Positions 44,178 to 55,900 are shown, counted from the stretch's first letter. The stretch: DNA of 64,000 nt from Lepus europaeus (GCF_033115175.1 NC_084827.1:147863701-147927700), one strand, 5' to 3'. The notes: generated by a model not told the origin, from the sequence alone. Translations and numbers: made by a program.

Positions 44178-44680
44178 GTTAATTTTTCTAACAAAGAAAG
44201 GACACAAAAATGAGAAATAGTTGCATTTTTAGTGGTTCTGAAGGTATGGTCAAAAGACTCTTAAGGGATCCTGGAGAAACTCCCAAGTAGTTGAGGAGGT
44301 CAAAATGTTTCTAGAATAATACAAAGTAGCTTTTTTTTTTTTTATCGAATTGACTTTTGTATTGATAGTGCAAAGATAATGTGGGTATAACTGCAGAGAC
44401 ACGAAACTGTGTATAGGTTTCTTCATTGCTACACAGTCACAATTTAAAATAATTACAATTTCACTTGACTGTTCCTGATGAAACAATAGAATAATTAATT
44501 TGACTAACTCTCAACTCTTGAGAATAGTACTTTTCAATGTACTGTGTGATGAAGTGGGAAGTATACAAAAGACTCTTTTGCTATGTAATGAAGGATCATT
44601 ATCTTGAGTTGCAAGCTGAAATAGTTGCTTTAAAAAAAAAAAGAACACCATTTTTTACTTGGTAGAATGACACACTACAA
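44178..44680. other. Unannotated stretch
   Basis: Nothing recognisable except a T12-type run near 44330. Confidence 0.4.
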
Positions 44681-44689
44681 CCCACGGCT

Positions 44690-45530
44690 ATTCAGGCTTG
44701 GCTATTAGGCAGATTTTTCTTGAAAATGAAGGATGTGAGGGTATCACTTCAAGGAAAACAACTGATAGTATTCATTGCCAAACAAATTTGATATTTCATC
44801 AAGTAAAAGGATTTTTGGAAAACATATCCACTACTATAAGGCTCACAGCTCCCTAATACAGAATTTTCTGAAGAGATAGTCGAAGATACTAATGCATGTG
44901 ATGCTTATTCATTAGATGTATTTTATATATTATATAAAAAATAAGGCCATGGACCAGTATTTAGGTCTGCTTTACTTGGTGTATCAATATTATCCAAATT
45001 TCCCTTGTATGGTCATAAGTCCATGAGTGGGTAAATGATGCATTCAAAGTGACACAAAAAGGAGACATTTGTGTAGTGGTTCAGACACTGCTTTGGAATC
45101 TCCCATTCCATATCAGCATGCCTGTGTGCTCCTGACTCCATCTTCCTGTTTATGGGTACCCTGGGGGGCAGGAGATGAGGGCTCAAGTGCTGGAGTCCCT
45201 GCCACCTATGTGAGAGACCCAGATTGAGTTCCTGGCTCCTGGCTTTGGCCTGGCCCAGTCCTGGCTATTATGGACATTCGCAGGAATGAACCAGTGGATT
45301 GTGGCTCTCTCCTCTTTAAATAGATTAAATAAATAAAACCAAAGTGTAAGACTGAGCAATGGGTTTTAGTGTAACAGAGTATGAAAACATTTCATTATGT
45401 AATTTCAGATTTTACAATGAAACTAATTTTAAGAAACTACTGGTTGGAGAATATTGGTGTAATATCAAGAAAAATATCTGTAATCATCTGAAAAAATACC
45501 AAAATACTCTTTACCGTTCTGTCTTTATTT
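44690..45530 (+). pseudogene. Decayed hAT-type transposase, SINE-interrupted
   Basis: Nucleotide stretches such as 'tatcacttcaaggaaaacaactgatagt' (44740) and 'ccactactataaggctcacagctccctaatacag' (44829) follow the body of ZBED/FAM200-like hAT transposases. After the SINE, 'gtaacagagtatgaaaac' and 'ggagaatattggtgtaatatcaag' also fit; the last translates as GEYWCNIK, close to the conserved FWCSIK-type motif of the C-terminal dimerisation region. Stops and frameshifts are frequent. It is either a relic of the DNA transposon itself or a decayed copy of a domesticated gene. Family naming is from memory. Confidence 0.5.
45062..45342 (+). mobile_element. Old C-repeat SINE inside the hAT relic
   Basis: 'acatttgtgtagtggttcagac' head, 'cagcatgcctgtgtgctcc', 'ggcaggagatgagggctcaag', 'gagagacccagattgagttcc', 'gattaaataaataaaacc'. 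AAAGTG occurs on both sides (about 45047 and 45341), consistent with a short duplication. The transposase sequence resumes directly after it. Confidence 0.82.
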
Positions 45531-45544
45531 AAAAACATTTTGTA

Positions 45545-46304
45545 TAGCAATAGTTGTAAATGTTGTGATAAATGTCACACATTGTGACACTTCAATAAAT
45601 GTATACAATATATACAGATCAAATCAGGGTATTTAACATTTCTCCTTGTCATTACTTTATGATTGGAGACTTGGACCTCCTGTCTTCTATTTTCTCAGAA
45701 AATATATAATAGCTTGCTGTAAACTATAATTATTTTACTGTGCTGTGTGACAGCAGGAGCTTATTCCTTCAGTCTAACTGTGATTTGGTACTTGTTACCC
45801 AATCTCTATCTAACCTTCCTCAGCCTCCATCATCCAACTTTTAGCCATTATTATTCTATGTTCAGATGTGCTTTTCAAAAGCTTCTACATATGCAGAGAA
45901 CACGTGGTGTTTGTCTCTCTGTGTCTGGCTTATTTTGTTCCACGTAATGACCTTGAGTTCTGTCCATTTTGCTGCAAATGACAGTATTTATTTCTTCTAT
46001 GGATGAATAATATTCCATATTTTTCTTATCCATTCATATGTTGATGGGCTCCTTAGTTGATTCCATATCATGGCTGTTGTGTGCAGTACCGCAATAAATG
46101 TTATTGCAGATATCTCTTTTAATGATTTATTTAATTTAATGATTTTTATTAATTTTGGATATATATCCCATAGTAGGGTTGCTGGATCACATGATGGCTT
46201 TGTTTCTAGCTTTTAAATCAATCTCCTTAACTGTTTTCCATAGTTACTGTACTAATTATACTTCCAACCAACAGTCACATATCCACTCCTGTATTAAAGT
46301 TATA
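45545..46304 (-). mobile_element. Old L1 3' UTR and ORF2 end
   Basis: Antisense L1: 'ctgtgtctggcttattttgttcc', 'gaataatattccata', 'cattcatatgttgatgggc', 'cccatagtagggttgctggatcac', 'ctgttttccatagttactgtactaattatacttcc'. A young SINE inserted near its inner end at 46321. Confidence 0.85.
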
Positions 46305-46320
46305 GAAAATCTCCATCATC

Positions 46321-46666
46321 GGCTGGCGCCGCGGCTCACTAGGCTAATCCTCCGCCTTGCGGCGCCAGCACACCGGGTTCTAGTCCCGGTTGGGGCACCG
46401 GATTCTATCCCGGTTGCCCCTCTTCCAGGCCAGCTCTCTGCTGTGGCCAGGGAGTGCAGTGGAGGATGGCCCAAGTGCTTGGGCCCTGCACCCCATGGGA
46501 GACCAGGAGAAGCACCTGGCTCCTGCCATCGGATAAGTGTGGTGCGCCGGCCGCAGCGCGCCAATCGCAGCGGCCATTGGAGGGTGAACCAACAGCAAAG
46601 GAAGACCTTTCTCTCTGTCTCTCTCTCTCACTGTCCACTCTGCCTGTTAAAAAAAAAAATGAAAAA
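46321..46666 (+). mobile_element. Young C-repeat SINE, intact
   Basis: GGCTGGCGCCGCGGCTCAC head, 'ggttctagtcccggttgg' box B variant, full core with 'gtgcgccggccgcagcgcgcc', pure-A tail. A perfect 16-bp duplication GAAAATCTCCATCATC lies at 46305-46320 and 46667-46682. CpGs are largely intact, indicating youth. Confidence 0.96.
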
Positions 46667-46739
46667 GAAAATCTCCATCATCCCAAAATGTTCCCTCATG
46701 CCCCTTTATGCTCAGCCCCTCCCACCCAGCCTCCTGGAA

Positions 46740-47090
46740 TAATCCACAAAAATTGGTAGCAATGCGAATCAACCTCAGATGCATGTGCTAAGTGAAAGAA
46801 GCTAGACCGAAAGGGTAATATCCTATCTCATTTCATCAGTATGATATTCTAGAAAAGAAAGGAAAAAGGAATAATGACATTTTTGTGGATTGTTCTTTGT
46901 TCCTGCTGAGTAGTATTTCATTGTATGTTTTGTTCATCTATTCCCCAGTTGAGAATATTACAGCTATTCCTATTTGGGGGAAATTACGGATAAACATTTA
47001 CATATAGATTGTTGTGTGAATATCAATTTTCATTTATTTTGGGTAAATACCTAGGAGTTTAGCTTTACAAGATGGTTTAGATATTTGAAG
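46740..47090. mobile_element. L1 3' fragments in opposite orientations
   Basis: 46755-46870 reads L1 3' UTR in sense ('gctaagtgaaagaagctagacc', 'tgatattctagaaaag'). 46895-47080 reads L1 in antisense ('gagtagtatttcattgtatg', 'ttttgggtaaatacctaggag'). Either an inverted element or two insertions. Confidence 0.6.
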
Positions 47091-47812
47091 ATGCAAAGGG
47101 AAACACTGTAGATAGAGAGATGGTCTGGGTCAGCTACCGTGATGTTTTGCTCCCGTTTGTTCACTTTTGTGGATATTGTGTAGCTGAAATATCATCACTT
47201 CTCTTATTCCTCTCTTCCAAAAGCGCCCACCAGTCTTCTGCTAAGCAGCCATGGAACAGAAGCTGCAGCTATATTGTTATTGTGTGCATAGAAGGATTTT
47301 ATATGCAGAATTGGGGGGTTTGGTAAATAAACCAGTTTACTTGTTGCAGACACGTTGTGAAGTGGAATACTGGGAGATGACTCTGCACAGGTATTCTGGG
47401 AGGCAGCTTTTTTGAGAGCTCTGAGAACCGAACTAAGGAAATAATTTGTTCCCCCTAGCAATGGGTTAGAATTACAGACCCTTGGGAAAAATATAAATAC
47501 TTTCTACTCTCTTTAAACTGGGTGGCTTCTAAAGACAGAAATTTGGGAGCATAAGGCCTTACGGGAAATACCCTGTGGGGTAAGGGACCTGCGTGTGTCT
47601 TGGGCGCATCTACGTTCCTCCTCAGGCTCCGTTTCGTCACTACTCAGGAGCTTCCACAGCTTACTGCTCCTCAGCTGTCGCCGTCAGCAGGTGACACACT
47701 GGGACCTAAGCTCTTTAATGAAGGCCAAGTCCCTTGCCTAAGAATCAAAAAAATCAGTACGTTTAAAACAATCAAAACACATCAGTATGTTTAATGAAAT
47801 TCTCTTTCAACT
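47091..47812. other. Unannotated intergenic stretch
   Basis: Nothing recognisable. Short opposing frames only. Confidence 0.4.
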
Positions 47813-48142
47813 TAAAAAAGATTTATTTATTTATTTGAAAGATACAAAGAGAGAGAGAGAAAAAGAAAGAGAGAGAGGCAGGGATAGTCAGAGATTCTTC
47901 CATTTGCTGGTTTACTTCCTAAGGATGCTTGCAAAAACCAGGGCTAGGCCAGGCCAAAGCCAGGAGCGCCGAACTCAGTCTCCCATGTGTGTAGCAGGGA
48001 CTCAAGTACTCAAGCCATCACCTGCTGCCTTTCAACCTGTGTGCTGGAAAGAAGCTGGAACTGGAAGCAGAGCTGGGACTCCAAGCCAGGCATTCTGATA
48101 TGGATGTGAGCATCTCACTTGCTGTGCCAAATGCCTGCCCCA
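47813..48142 (-). mobile_element. C-repeat SINE, older type
   Basis: 'aaaaaagatttatttatttatttgaaag' tail side, GA-rich part, 'ccatttgctggtttacttcc', 'caagccatcacctgctgcc', 'gctgtgccaaatgcctgcccc' head end. Confidence 0.9.
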
Positions 48143-48164
48143 GAAACTATCTTGTAAAAATACA

Positions 48165-48535
48165 CAAGTAGTTCATAATTATTACAGAAACTTTGGAAAT
48201 TTAGAGTTTAAAAAAATCCTTTACCAAATAAAATCACTATTTGCATTACAGTTATTTCCATCTAATCGTTTTCTATCTTTATTTTTACATAATTGTGTTC
48301 ACAATCTTTATTTTGTATCTCTTTTCACTAATCATCCATCATCACTATTTTCCCTTATAAAACTCCTCAAATAAACAACTTTAATGGCTGTGTGATATTC
48401 TATCACCTAAGTGACCTAGTCTCTTCTTGACTATGGAAAACCCGTTTTGTCTCTGTTTTATCACCAGTATCAGGAATTCTGTGGGTGAACAACTCCTTTC
48501 ATAAAAATCTTTCTAAAATTGAATTTTTTTTCTTT
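48165..48535 (-). mobile_element. Probable very old L1 3' fragment
   Basis: 'tttaatggctgtgtgatattctatc' and 'cataaaaatctttct' resemble the antisense 3' end of ancient L1M-type elements ('aatggctgcatagtattcc...tacataaatcttt'). Strongly diverged; borders uncertain. Confidence 0.4.
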
Positions 48536-49600
48536 CTTTACATTCTCAATTAACAAAATCACAGTTGACATTTTGGGAAAGGAAGATAAAATTATAAAGA
48601 GTAACATCTTGAATGAACCTAAGAAAAACTTAATTTTCTTTTTTCCCCCAAACTAGCAAGCCTTGGATGCCTGCCAACTGCTGCTGCTGCTTGCACCCGG
48701 CACAGAGAGAAGGATGTCGTTTGAGGTTCAGATTTGGAGTCTCCAATTCAGTCAGGCAGATTCTGGCTTTCTGTTCCACCCAGCAGCGTGCTTGGTGTTG
48801 GGATCTTGTGGTTTGTAAATAGCAGCTGTAGCTAATGAACAGCAGGTGTTCCCAGAGATGCAGAGAGGCGAGATGATTTCACTTAATCTATACCAAGTTA
48901 GGATGCTGGGACGTCATGAGCTCCGCTTCACGGACGAGGAAACAGAGCCAACCATGATGGAGCAACTCATCCAAAGCCATAGTGCTTGTTAGGGGCGGAG
49001 CCAGGGTCTGAACTCAGTGTGGCTACAATATGCTCTTGTTCCCTCTAGACAGCTTGTGGTCAAGGAAAAAGAAAGCCCCTGGCATGCAGTAGTCCCGGGC
49101 ATGGAGATCGCTTCCCGGCAGACTTTTGTGTTCCAAGAGCAGTTTTGCAGGGTAAGAGGGACTCATGGTTCTGGAATTGAAACTTAACAGTGGAGGAGGT
49201 GGGGACTGCTGACTCCATCAGGTGCTTCTACATGAAGTCCATTAAACAAGTCCTGGTCACTGAAATACTTTGCTGCGAACATTTCTGTGCAATGCTTTTA
49301 GACGTACTTATGCTTTTAGAAAACACACACGGGAAAGCAGCAAAGTGGAAAGTCTGGACAAGAAGTTGACAGAAACCTGCTTTAAGAAGAAAAGTTCAGA
49401 TTGGACCTATCTTTTTTTTGTGCCAAAGAGTTTTGCGGGTCAGCCAAGTTTAGGACGCGTTGTACTTTTTATCTTCTTTTTAGAGAATCATTGGGAGGAT
49501 TAAGCCTTTCAGGGCTCTGGAAAGTTCTGCAGTGAAGTAATCTGTTTAACCTGATCTGATCCAGACTTTTCCAAACACATGTCTACCATAACGCTTTTCG
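48536..49600. other. Intergenic with MIR-like remnant
   Basis: About 48880-49040 ('cggacgaggaaacagagcc' to 'ggggcggagccagggtctgaactcagtg') is MIR-like on plus. No exon recognised. Confidence 0.5.
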
Positions 49601-50100
49601 CAGGTGAGGCCTATTGGCAACCTCTGCACTTGGGCGGCACTCGTGCTAATTGGACAGTAATTCTCCTCCGGCTGCTGCTGAGAGCAGAAGCCAAGCTCCT
49701 AGCTGGAGGGGGCCTGCAAGTGGCGGAGGAGGCCGGCTGGGCTCGGCGCTTCTGTGACTTCTCCTTCATCATGTCTCACCGCTGGGATAAACCAGAGCCG
49801 TGAAACATGACAATTTCCCCCACCGAACAGGCGAATTCTCACATTCTGACTCATTTCCCTTCCACGTTGGAAAACTCTGGAGGCCAAAGGGAGCCGTGCT
49901 TACAAAGCAGAGGGAGGCCCCTTCTCCACATTGCATGGGATGCCTGGTGCAAGCGTGTCCGTTACACGGAACACCTGCTGCCCGGTCCACAGCCAGGCAG
50001 CCGGGCTGCTCAGCGAGCTGACCCAGCTGCTCCTCCGTGCCGGCGCACGGGGGCCTCAAACCTCTCCGCGCCCTTCCCCCAGCCCCCGTCGGACGGAGGT
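49601..50100. other. GC-elevated stretch, no gene
   Basis: Raised GC and CpG relative to neighbours. Frames of 60-100 codons occur on both strands without domains. A minor CpG-rich regulatory region is possible but not shown. Confidence 0.35.
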
Positions 50101-50395
50101 GGTGATTGAATTAGCCAAGCTGCTAAAAGCAGAAATGCAACACCGGGAAAGGGGGCTCGGAGCCTCACACGGCGGCTCCGTTGGCTCTTCACTCTGGAGC
50201 AAAAACTGCAAGGCGCACTTAAGTGGTACCTGGTGATTATGGTATTAGCCGGCTTTGCTCCTCGCTGTCACTCAATGCTGGGAGCTGCCGAGAGCCTAGG
50301 GATCATCCCCAGCCCTGTAATTATGAGACTCATTCCACAAAGGTCAGGACTCCTTAATCAAACATTAATCAAAGCATTTTGTAAATGAGGCAGAA
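50100..50395. promoter_or_regulatory. Conserved-looking noncoding block (candidate)
   Basis: Repeat-free with densely packed intact motifs: GTAATTATGAG, CCTTAATCAAACATTAATCAAAG. The last contains ATCAAAG, the reverse of the TCF/LEF core CTTTGAT, and two TTAATCA homeodomain-type cores 11 bases apart. Typical developmental-enhancer texture; conservation not tested. Confidence 0.3.
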
Positions 50396-50734
50396 CAGTC
50401 AGAGGCCAAGGGCAGCGGGCCGAGTCCTCTGAAGTCGGAGCTGGGTTTGAGAAGTGTTGGTAACAGCAGCGGCTTGACTCAGGAAGAGGAACATCAGTAG
50501 TAGGAGTTGCTATTTGCTCTTCTAAGTACAAAATAATATCATTGACTATGAATGTCCTTTCATGATGACTAACCACATCTGAAATCCAGTTAAGGGAAGA
50601 TGGTCCAAATATGCAGACATTTCTGTCTGCTCTACCCTCTCCAAGCACGAGCCGTTATAACAATGCTTGCTGCAGCAGAGCCTGATTCGGCAGATTTCAA
50701 CTGCAGCCATTCTCAGCTCTGCACATGAACCTCA

Positions 50735-50880
50735 CAGCAGGTGTAATCCATTATTGAGATGAACAAACAGAGGCTCAGAGACATTCGGTTGCTTTCCTTC
50801 GGCTGATCAGGAGCAGAGGGAAGACTCAAACTGAAATCTTTTGATCCCCAAATCAGTGCTGTTTGCACACACAACAGCTT
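50735..50880 (+). repeat. MIR-like ancient SINE remnant
   Basis: 'ttattgagatgaacaaacagaggctcagagacattcgg' and 'aggagcagagggaagactcaaactg' follow the MIR core order. Confidence 0.6.
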
Positions 50881-51440
50881 CTGTTAGAGTGGACCTCTGG
50901 TTCCTGGCCTGCCTGGGCCTCTCCGTCAAAAACCAGGGCTTGCCACCCTACTTGCCCCAGACTCATCCCAATTGCTAACCTCTAGGGTTCTTCACTGCAA
51001 ACTTCCCAGCTACAAATAAGTGAAATAAATCAGCAAAACCCCCCCTGTCCTCTTTCAGAGATTTAAAATATACTTTTAAAACACATGCCCTGCCCCCAGC
51101 ACACAGTTACCTTCCTATTGAAAAGCTTATTTGGGGACTGGGCAGCATGGAAACAACACACTTTTACTCACTAGGTCACTTAAGTCTCATTACACTTGTT
51201 TAAAAAAGGCTTTGCCCCATCTTTGGTGTGCATCGTTTTTGCCAGACATTGCCGACACACTGAAATCAAGCCGATGGTAAATTTCTAGAAGCCCTCATTA
51301 TGCAGCTGACCTTGGCCACCCTTCTCTCTACGTGGATTTCTTTGTGGTCCTGCACTGTGTGCAGCAGGCAGCAAACTCCAGGCACAGCACGTTGGCAACA
51401 GCCTTCTCTTCCCATCCTCATTTTCTCCCCTTCCCGGGGT
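50881..51440. other. Unannotated intergenic stretch
   Basis: No repeats or genes recognised. Confidence 0.4.
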
Positions 51441-51720
51441 GTGAGCTCCCCAAAGTGTGATTAATCCATCTATTGATCGCCTCCTGCCACAGTGAGGGTG
51501 AGATATGGTTAGCAATCGGTGCCAGGCCGCCGATGTGACTGGACTGCTAAGCCGAGGTGAGAACAGACAAGCGCTAGCCGGAGCGTTCCAGTCCTGCAGA
51601 CAGAGAGGTGGCAACAATAGCCCCGCTTCCCACACGCCTTGCGAAATCATCCTCTAATCAAAATGCAGCTGATTCCTTTTCACATGAATTATAATGTGTA
51701 TTCCCTGCTATCTCAATTGG
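51440..51720. promoter_or_regulatory. Conserved-looking noncoding block (candidate)
   Basis: TGATTAATCC at 51458-51467 contains TAATCC and its near-palindromic partner, an OTX/PITX or paired-type homeodomain site. CTATTGATCG, CTCTAATCAAAATGC and GAATTATAATG follow. No repeat or coding frame accounts for the sequence. Confidence 0.28.
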
Positions 51721-52737
51721 CTCCACAGAGGTCTCATGCAGGTTGATGGGTACAGGGAAAGAAGAAGATGGAAAAAAGAAAGTAACAAGACAGAAACCTC
51801 CTGGAAGAAGAGCCACACAAGAATGTGTTGCTTGGATCAAAGTGATCCAGGCAGATAAAATGGATGACCAAATGCATGCCAGCAGAGGGATTAGATAAGA
51901 AGGCATTGGCTAATATTCAGAGGCACTGTAGCGGGGGAGGGGAGAGAAGTAAAGTGAAGATGTGCCGATCAGTCAGGCAAAGATTCGAAAGAGAAACCTT
52001 CCACCTGCAAATGAACAGAACACGTGCTGCGTGAGAAACTCTGGCGCTGAAGTCATTTACAAGGCTACCTTTGACCAGCACGCTGAGAACAGAAAATTTC
52101 CCCTAACCAAAACTTGGTAAATCTTTAGTTACTTTTTACTCTTTCTCTTCTCCTGCCCAAGGGAAAGTTAGGCATGGCTATCCTCGGCTGCAGATGCCAT
52201 GTTTTCCCTAGCTCTGCCCTGTGTGTTCGGAAGAAGACCTTGGCCACGTAGTCAAGCCATGCTCTTCCTTCCAGAAACTTCTGTCACCTGCAGGGAGTCA
52301 CTGGGATTATGGAGCACCTTCCATTTCTTGTGGAAAGGATTTTTAGTGCACCCAGCCAGAAAACAAACAAGTTGAGAAATCTATTGGAGGTCTCTCAAAC
52401 CTGGCAATGTTCTATGCTAGGGAAGGTGGTGGTGTTGGTTTTAAGAGTCCAACCTTACACATAGCAGCATGTCATGTCTCTGACTCAGGTCAGTTTTCCT
52501 GTCTGTCTGTTCCAGATGTGCGCAGATCCAAAGGAGCAGCTGTGGGCAACTGTAGACAGAATTTGTAGCTTCCAAGGAAACAGGACCAAAATTGAGTGGT
52601 AAGGGTTTCAGCTCAGGATGAGGTAGGAGGTAAACCAGGTCACTCATTCTCAATGTTCCTGGATGAATGAGTGATGGATACAACTTAAAGGATGGAGAGA
52701 GGTTGGATAGTACAAAGGAGGCAGATGGACGAGAGGT
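51721..52737. other. Unannotated intergenic stretch
   Basis: Nothing recognisable. Confidence 0.4.
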
Positions 52738-52753
52738 AAGAGGTTTGGTGAAG

Positions 52754-53113
52754 GCCGGCGCCGCGGCTCACTAGGCTAATCCTCCGCCTTGCGGCGCCGG
52801 CACACCGGGTTCTAGTCCCGGTCGGGGCACCGATCCTGTCCTGGTTGCCCCTCTTCCAGGACAGCTCTCTGCTGTGGCCAGGGAGTGCAGTGGAGGATGG
52901 CCCAAGTGCTTGGGCCCTGCACCCCATGGGAGACCAGGAGAAGCACCTGGCTCCTGCCACCGGATCAGCGTGGTGCGCCGGCCGCAGCGCGCTACCGCGG
53001 CGGCCATTGGAGGGTGAACCAACGGCAAAAGGAAGACCTTTCTCTCTGTCTCTCTCTCACTGTCCACTCTGCCTGTCAAAAATAAAAAAAAAATTAAAAA
53101 AAATTTAAAAAAA
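52754..53113 (+). mobile_element. Young C-repeat SINE, intact
   Basis: GGCCGGCGCCGCGGCTCAC head, complete core, long A-rich tail (53080-53113). A perfect 16-bp duplication AAGAGGTTTGGTGAAG lies at 52738-52753 and 53114-53129. With the copy at 46321 it is among the least diverged SINEs here. Confidence 0.96.
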
Positions 53114-53129
53114 AAGAGGTTTGGTGAAG

Positions 53130-55270
53130 CAGACCTTGGGTAATTCAAGAATGTAGAACCATCACCACAGAGGCCTGGAAGTGAGAGTGCAGGGCATATT
53201 TGGCTAACTGGGAACTAGCATGCACGACTGGTACTCAGAGTGTGGGGGAGGCCGTGGCAAGCTATGTGGCTGGGGAATCAGATCAAGGTCCCGTTGGTGA
53301 TATTAGAGTGTCTGAGGGTAAGTGCAGAGCCATAGAGGTATTTACATAGAGTAGTGATGGAAGCACTGTTGGGAATATGGAGAATGGATTGAAAAGGGGT
53401 GACATTGAAAGCAGGGAGACCAATTAGGAGAGGACTGCCCAAATTCAGGTGGCCTCTTCTTAGTTGGTGCTAATGAGGATGGAGTGAAAGAAAGAAAGGA
53501 AACCATCGTGATTCCCAGGGAGAGACCATTCCCACTGAGAAATTATTTTAAAAATATATACCCTAATAAAGATGGGTTTCAGGAAGGACCCAATACTTCA
53601 CAGATACCCTTTACATTACTAACAAAACCTGCTAAGTGGGCACTTGCTCTTCCCAGTAGGTTGTGGGAGTTTAAAACTCTGAGAAACAGGAGGACAACAA
53701 ACATGCCAAGTTCATGTCTTGCTTGGAAACTGGTTCCAAGATATGGAAGGAAAGACCTGGAAAATACAAGAGGAAAATGGAGATTTGAGGCACATACAAA
53801 GAACCAGTGAAGCCAGACTAACTCAAATATAGTGGTGGTGTGTTCCCAATCACCAGGTGACGGAGGCCAAGTTGTGTGTGCTTGGAGATGAGCAAACCAT
53901 TTTCCATCAAACCAGTGTTTCAATATTTGACTTGGAATCCAAATCAAATTGGACTGGAGAAGAATGAAGTTTGGAAATAGGCTAAGAATTAATAAATGAA
54001 ATGGTCCATGGAAAATGCCAGTGTTTCCAAATACAGAGCATGGTCTCTGATAGAAATATTATTTCTTAATGTCTTTGTTAATAAATTGAAAAGAGGGACC
54101 CACTTATTGATGCAAATTGCAGATGCTTCTAAGTTAGGCAGCATTGTCAACACCCGCAGACCACAATGTCCCCAAAGAGGTTAGAAATCAGGGGCAGGAA
54201 ATGATAAAACAAGGTTAAGTTTGGCTAGATGGAAACTACATCTGGGGAAAATAATGCAAAAAGCAGATATTCATTGGGCCAGAGAAATCTGGACCATACC
54301 AGTGCCAAAGGAGACCCAGGTGCAATACCGGATGGCAAATTAGGTGGGTGTTTAAAATATGCGAGGGCAGCCCAAAGCCCTTTCAGTCCTGGCCTGCTCC
54401 ATCTGATAAAGAAATCTCATTCTACAAAAGAAAAAGATCTGGTCTGTTTCAGCCTTCCCTGTTTGCAGGCCATTCACAAAGGGAATTCAAGCCATTCATT
54501 GCCTTGGTTTTAGTTACTGAGATAAAACAAAAATCATCTATTAGAACAATGAGGCCCCCATCATTATCTCAAGTTCATGGCCAATGCTTTTTAGCTAAAG
54601 CCACAGAGATTTGCTGATGGAAGCTTCATTCATAGTGACTTAAGATGTGTCACTACTATTCTTTCATTATTCTCCCATTATTGTCTCATTAAAACAGTCT
54701 TCCAGGTAAGTGGCTAGCTAATCATATGGTCTATTTCTGTTTTACATATTAAGCAGCTGGCACATGGTTACCAAGGACATTCAAGAATGTCTGTCACTGG
54801 TCTCTCTGTCTGGTGCTTTGTTCTTTACAAGGTCATCTTCCTTCTAAATGATTTAGGCTTTTGAGAGGCTTTAAAGGGAATTGGAGAGTTGTCATGAATG
54901 TAACCACGAGTTTAAGGGGTATTATTGGAGGAGACTCAATGGGCAGGGGAAGTATGTAGCTCAAGGCATCAATGTTTAAAAATTAATTGATACATAAATA
55001 TCATTAAATAATCTCCATGGTAAAAATAGAAACTTTGTTGAACCCTCTCTGTTTAAGTTTCATTATTAGTACTACTTTGAATTACAAAAAGAAATATGGA
55101 TCAGGAAATGATCATTAAAATTGCAATGCTAATCGTCTCTTTAGATCGGTATCCAATTCACCTAGGAGCCTGGATGGAAATGAAGGCAGGAAGTGGAAGT
55201 AAACACTACCATTGCAAAGAGAATTATTTCCTCAATTTGCTTTCATGACTTCTTAATCACACTCAGAGGG
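53130..55270. other. Intergenic, no identified repeat
   Basis: About 2.1 kb without lagomorph SINEs. 54050-54330 has the texture of an ancient interspersed repeat but could not be named. No gene was found; the 122-codon minus frame at 53579-53947 has no domain. Confidence 0.35.
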
Positions 55271-55279
55271 TGTACATGA

Positions 55280-55900
55280 TTCTAGAGCAAAACCACGTGA
55301 TTTCACCCAGCTATCACAGCTCAATTTTAAACAAACCCATTGGCCACGGAGGTGCTCGGGCAGGGCAGAGCGAAGGGCTGTTATTGATATGCATGCTCAG
55401 AAGTTCTTCCTGGAACTGCGATTGCATTTTGACCTTAACCAGAGTCTGAACACTGTGGTTTACTAGGGCTTTGTCTGCAGTCAGATTCATGTCAGTCATA
55501 TTTTCTGAGGGACAACTCATCATTATAATTCAAGGAAGGGAGAGTTTGTGATTTGGGATTTTAGTACGGGACAGTAAATTTTATAGTGTATGTAATTTGG
55601 AACATGCCTGTGTTTCAGCCCATATGTGGAAATCTGCCCGGGTGCTTATTATTATGCTTATCTGCAAATGACCAGATGGCCTTGCCCAAATGTACAGAAC
55701 CATTTAGTGCCATTTTAAACCATTAAGGCTATTAACTCTGACTTGAGATAATCCTGTGCCCAAAGGGAACTAGTTTTGCTCTCCCTCAAAGTCATCAAAT
55801 ATAATTAAATGCCATATTGAGGAGTAGGCATTAATGGATTAAGGAGACAATGCTGTCAACTAGTCCTGGTTCAACCAAGGCAGAGGGAATATCAGAATAG
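55280..55900. promoter_or_regulatory. Conserved-looking noncoding block (candidate)
   Basis: Repeat-free over 600 bases with intact A/T-core motifs (TTGATATGCATGC, TAAACCATTAAGGC, AATATAATTAAATGCC, GGCATTAATGGATTAAGG). On minus, CATCTG is followed by AGATAAG nine bases on (about 55657-55678), close to the E-box/GATA composite arrangement. A candidate enhancer only. Confidence 0.3.

Noticed and set aside
46155..46742. 195-codon plus-strand frame
   Set aside because: A chimera of L1 3' UTR and young SINE sequence, with no gene.
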